Assembly (NCBI GenBank): GCA_002320385.1
Contig: DCKN01000064.1
Span: forward strand, 1 to 14,572
DNA from: Proteobacteria bacterium UBA1673
GTDB lineage: Bacteria > Pseudomonadota > Gammaproteobacteria > Comchoanobacterales > Comchoanobacteraceae
DNA: 14,572 nt
Direction of reading: 5' to 3'
The notes under the pieces were generated by a model. It did no database searches and was not told the DNA's origin. It saw nothing but the letters and a program-made list of their open reading frames with translations. Below, in pieces: positions 12,962 to 14,572 of this stretch (position 1 is its first letter; the number at the start of each line of letters is the position of its first letter). The position numbers and the translations under genes are program-made.

Positions 12962-13242
12962 AGTGTTAATCCCTATAGGGAGTGCTTGAGCGAATCAACG
13001 TCCGCATAAACAAAGCGATTAGAAAAACAAAATACTTATTCACCATATCTTCACAGCTAACTGATGACCCAGTCACAAAAAATCCAATAAAGCCAGATTT
13101 ACTATAACACTTGAGCATCAAAAAGGACAGGCATGGTAAAAGTAAGATATTATTTGCCTTCTTAAGGAAGAAAAAAGATAAATAAATAGAAAATTTCCAC
13201 ATAAAATATTATCATGACTAGGGAATCCAATGGAGATACATC
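12962..13242. other. AT-rich divergent intergenic region, weak oriC candidate
   Basis: This 281-nt region separates ruvX (-) from mrcA (+) and must hold both promoters, though I find no convincing one. It contains DnaA-box-like 9-mers, all on +: TTATTCACC (13036-13044, 8 of 9), ATCTTCACA (13047-13055, 7 of 9) and ATTTCCACA (13193-13201, 8 of 9 to TTWTNCACA). A very A/T-rich stretch runs about 13141-13215. Divergent transcription next to dnaA fits an origin. The lack of a perfect box and of any GATC site weakens it. A 78-codon frame on - here looks spurious. Confidence 0.25.
12970..12981. repeat. 12-bp perfect palindrome at the ruvX start
   Basis: TCCCTATAGGGA is self-complementary over its full length. 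On the minus strand its right half supplies the candidate AGGGA ribosome site 8 nt before the ruvX ATG. It could be an operator, or could mask the ribosome site if folded, although a hairpin without a loop is unlikely to form. Confidence 0.35.
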
Positions 13243-14572
13243 TTGGGTAAATTACTGGCTAAGATTAGTTTGTGGGTCGGCAAGCTGATGCTTCTTGGTG
13301 TAATCATACTGAGCTACATGTATTTCAGCCTACCAGATGTCAGAAGTTTGAAGCAGGTTAGCTATCAAGAGCCACTTCAGATTTTTGCCCGAGATGGCCA
13401 GCTCATCGAATCATTCGGCAAAGTTCACAGAATTCCAATTAAAATTGAAGACGTCCCCCATTACTTCATACAGGCACTTCTTGTAACCGAGGACCAGCGC
13501 TTCTACGAACATCCAGGAATCGATATAATCGGTGTTGGTCGAGCATTACGTGAGCTTGTTTCAACGGGTGAAAAGCGACAAGGTGCAAGCACTATCACGA
13601 TGCAGGTGGCAAGGAACTTTTTCCTAGGCAGGGAAAAAACATACTTTAGGAAGATCAATGAAGTCTTACTCGCCCTAGCAATCGAGCGAAGCATCACAAA
13701 AAATGAAATTCTGGAGCTTTATCTCAACAAGATTTATTTTGGTCACAGGGCTTATGGCATTGCGGCCGCTGCCAGAAATTATTTTAGCAAATCACTAGAT
13801 GAGCTTACAATTGCTGAGATGGCACTGCTTGCAGGGCTACCAAAATCACCGTCACGCAACAACCCGATCGACAACCTAGCCTATGCAGTGGCACGTAGAA
13901 ATCTAATTTTAGGAAAAATGCTGGATAAAGATGTCATCACGCAAGAAATTTTTGACATCGCCACTCAAGAGGTCGTGGTACTAAAACAAGAAACAGAGGT
14001 AACGCTTCTTAATGAGAGTGGCCGCTATATTGCTGATCTAACGCGCCAGACTATGGTTAATCAGTTTGGGGACAAGGCCTACGAATTAGGACTAAAAGTG
14101 CACACGACCATCGATGCTGATAAACAGATAGCAGCAGTAGCCGCATTGCGAAATGGTTTGGAAGCTAATAGTAAAAAGAGCGGCTGGCAAAAATCCAGAA
14201 AACATAAAAACTTTTGGCATTTATACGATCAACATAGGCAATGGGCTAAAGCAATGCGACAAAACCGGGTTGCGTCCAATTTACAAGCTAGCATGATTGT
14301 CGATACCTTAGACGAGTGGATAACTATCGATACGCAAAAATCAACATTTTGTCCCATGCTCAGTCTCAGTAGAGAGTGTTGGTTATCCAAAAACTGGTGT
14401 AGCAAAGATGACGAAGAAAAGTATCAAACACTCAACTTAAACAGGGGCGATCTAATATACTTAAAAAAAGCACATGGCCAAAGTAACCTGATACAAATCC
14501 CAGAGGAGCAAGGCGCCCTAGTCGCACTCAACAGCCACACCAGTGAGATTGAGGCATTAACAGGGGGTTATC
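13243..14572 (+). CDS. mrcA: Class A penicillin-binding protein 1a (peptidoglycan glycosyltransferase/transpeptidase), 3' end outside window
   Basis: PBP1a polymerises lipid II glycans and cross-links peptides in the periplasm. The 443 visible residues give an N-terminal membrane anchor (about 8-28) and a complete GT51 glycosyltransferase domain: TEDQRFYEHPGID with catalytic Glu83, GASTITMQ (114-121), RKINEVLLALAIE, KNEILELYLNKIYFG, and AAAARNYFSKS..ELTIAEMALLAGLPKSPS. Beyond that come the linker/OB-type region and GALVALNSHTSEIEALTGGY, the entrance to the transpeptidase domain. The window ends before the catalytic SxxK motif, so that activity cannot be checked. The start is TTG at 13243: GGAG (13232-13235) lies 7 nt before it, an in-frame TAG at 13219 closes the frame upstream, and the next ATG would fall inside the membrane anchor. 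It is divergent from ruvX. Confidence 0.95.
   Translation, partial: MGKLLAKISLWVGKLMLLGVIILSYMYFSLPDVRSLKQVSYQEPLQIFARDGQLIESFGKVHRIPIKIEDVPHYFIQALLVTEDQRFYEHPGIDIIGVGRALRELVSTGEKRQGASTITMQVARNFFLGREKTYFRKINEVLLALAIERSITKNEILELYLNKIYFGHRAYGIAAAARNYFSKSLDELTIAEMALLAGLPKSPSRNNPIDNLAYAVARRNLILGKMLDKDVITQEIFDIATQEVVVLKQETEVTLLNESGRYIADLTRQTMVNQFGDKAYELGLKVHTTIDADKQIAAVAALRNGLEANSKKSGWQKSRKHKNFWHLYDQHRQWAKAMRQNRVASNLQASMIVDTLDEWITIDTQKSTFCPMLSLSRECWLSKNWCSKDDEEKYQTLNLNRGDLIYLKKAHGQSNLIQIPEEQGALVALNSHTSEIEALTGGY

Noticed and set aside
12966..13202. A 78-codon hydrophobic frame on the minus strand between mrcA and ruvX
   Set aside because: The Phe/Leu/Ile-rich composition is what AT-rich DNA gives by chance. 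It has no ribosome site and no recognisable domain, and it would leave no room for ruvX or mrcA promoters. Not listed as a gene.

Overview
The window looks like the replication-gene neighbourhood of a gammaproteobacterial chromosome. The clues are a DnaA, DnaN, RecF and GyrB set closest to the E. coli proteins, the TOPRIM insertion seen in Gram-negative GyrB, and priA, yaaA, ruvX/yqgF and mrcA-type genes nearby. I cannot place it below class level from sequence alone.

Layout, left to right. (1) 1-483 holds the 3' end of a probable CPBP-type membrane protease gene on +. (2) 599-2743 is priA (+), the replication-restart helicase. (3) 2744-4817 holds a retinol-dehydrogenase-like SDR gene (3003-4031, +) and otherwise no genes. 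This stretch carries four near-identical copies of a CACGTG-centred 16-mer, at 2748, 2935, 4138 and 4781. They resemble parS, the ParB centromere site, and all share the same one-base departure from the classical consensus. The 786 nt between the SDR gene and yaaA has no recognisable gene. (4) 4818-8104 on - is gyrB followed by yaaA. (5) dps (8227-8679, +) is divergent from gyrB and convergent with recF, so it splits the usual recF-gyrB junction. (6) 8706-12443 on - is the compact dnaA-dnaN-recF operon (read right to left), with ruvX (12539-12961, -) upstream. (7) 12962-13242 is an AT-rich divergent intergenic region with degenerate DnaA-box-like 9-mers. (8) mrcA (PBP1a) starts with TTG at 13243 on + and runs off the window.

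Functionally the window joins initiation (DnaA), processivity (DnaN), gap repair (RecF), supercoiling (GyrB), restart (PriA), a Holliday-resolvase-fold protein (RuvX) and probable segregation sites (parS-like). Two hydrogen-peroxide/iron-protection proteins, Dps and YaaA, flank gyrB.

The best leads are the parS-like cluster around the SDR gene, the antisense dps within the dna/gyr cluster, an Asp-to-Asn change at a catalytic position of RuvX, an N-terminal extension on the sliding clamp, and a nested dyad upstream of dnaA. Nothing here proves a wholly new system. The parS-like cluster is the most unusual non-coding signal.
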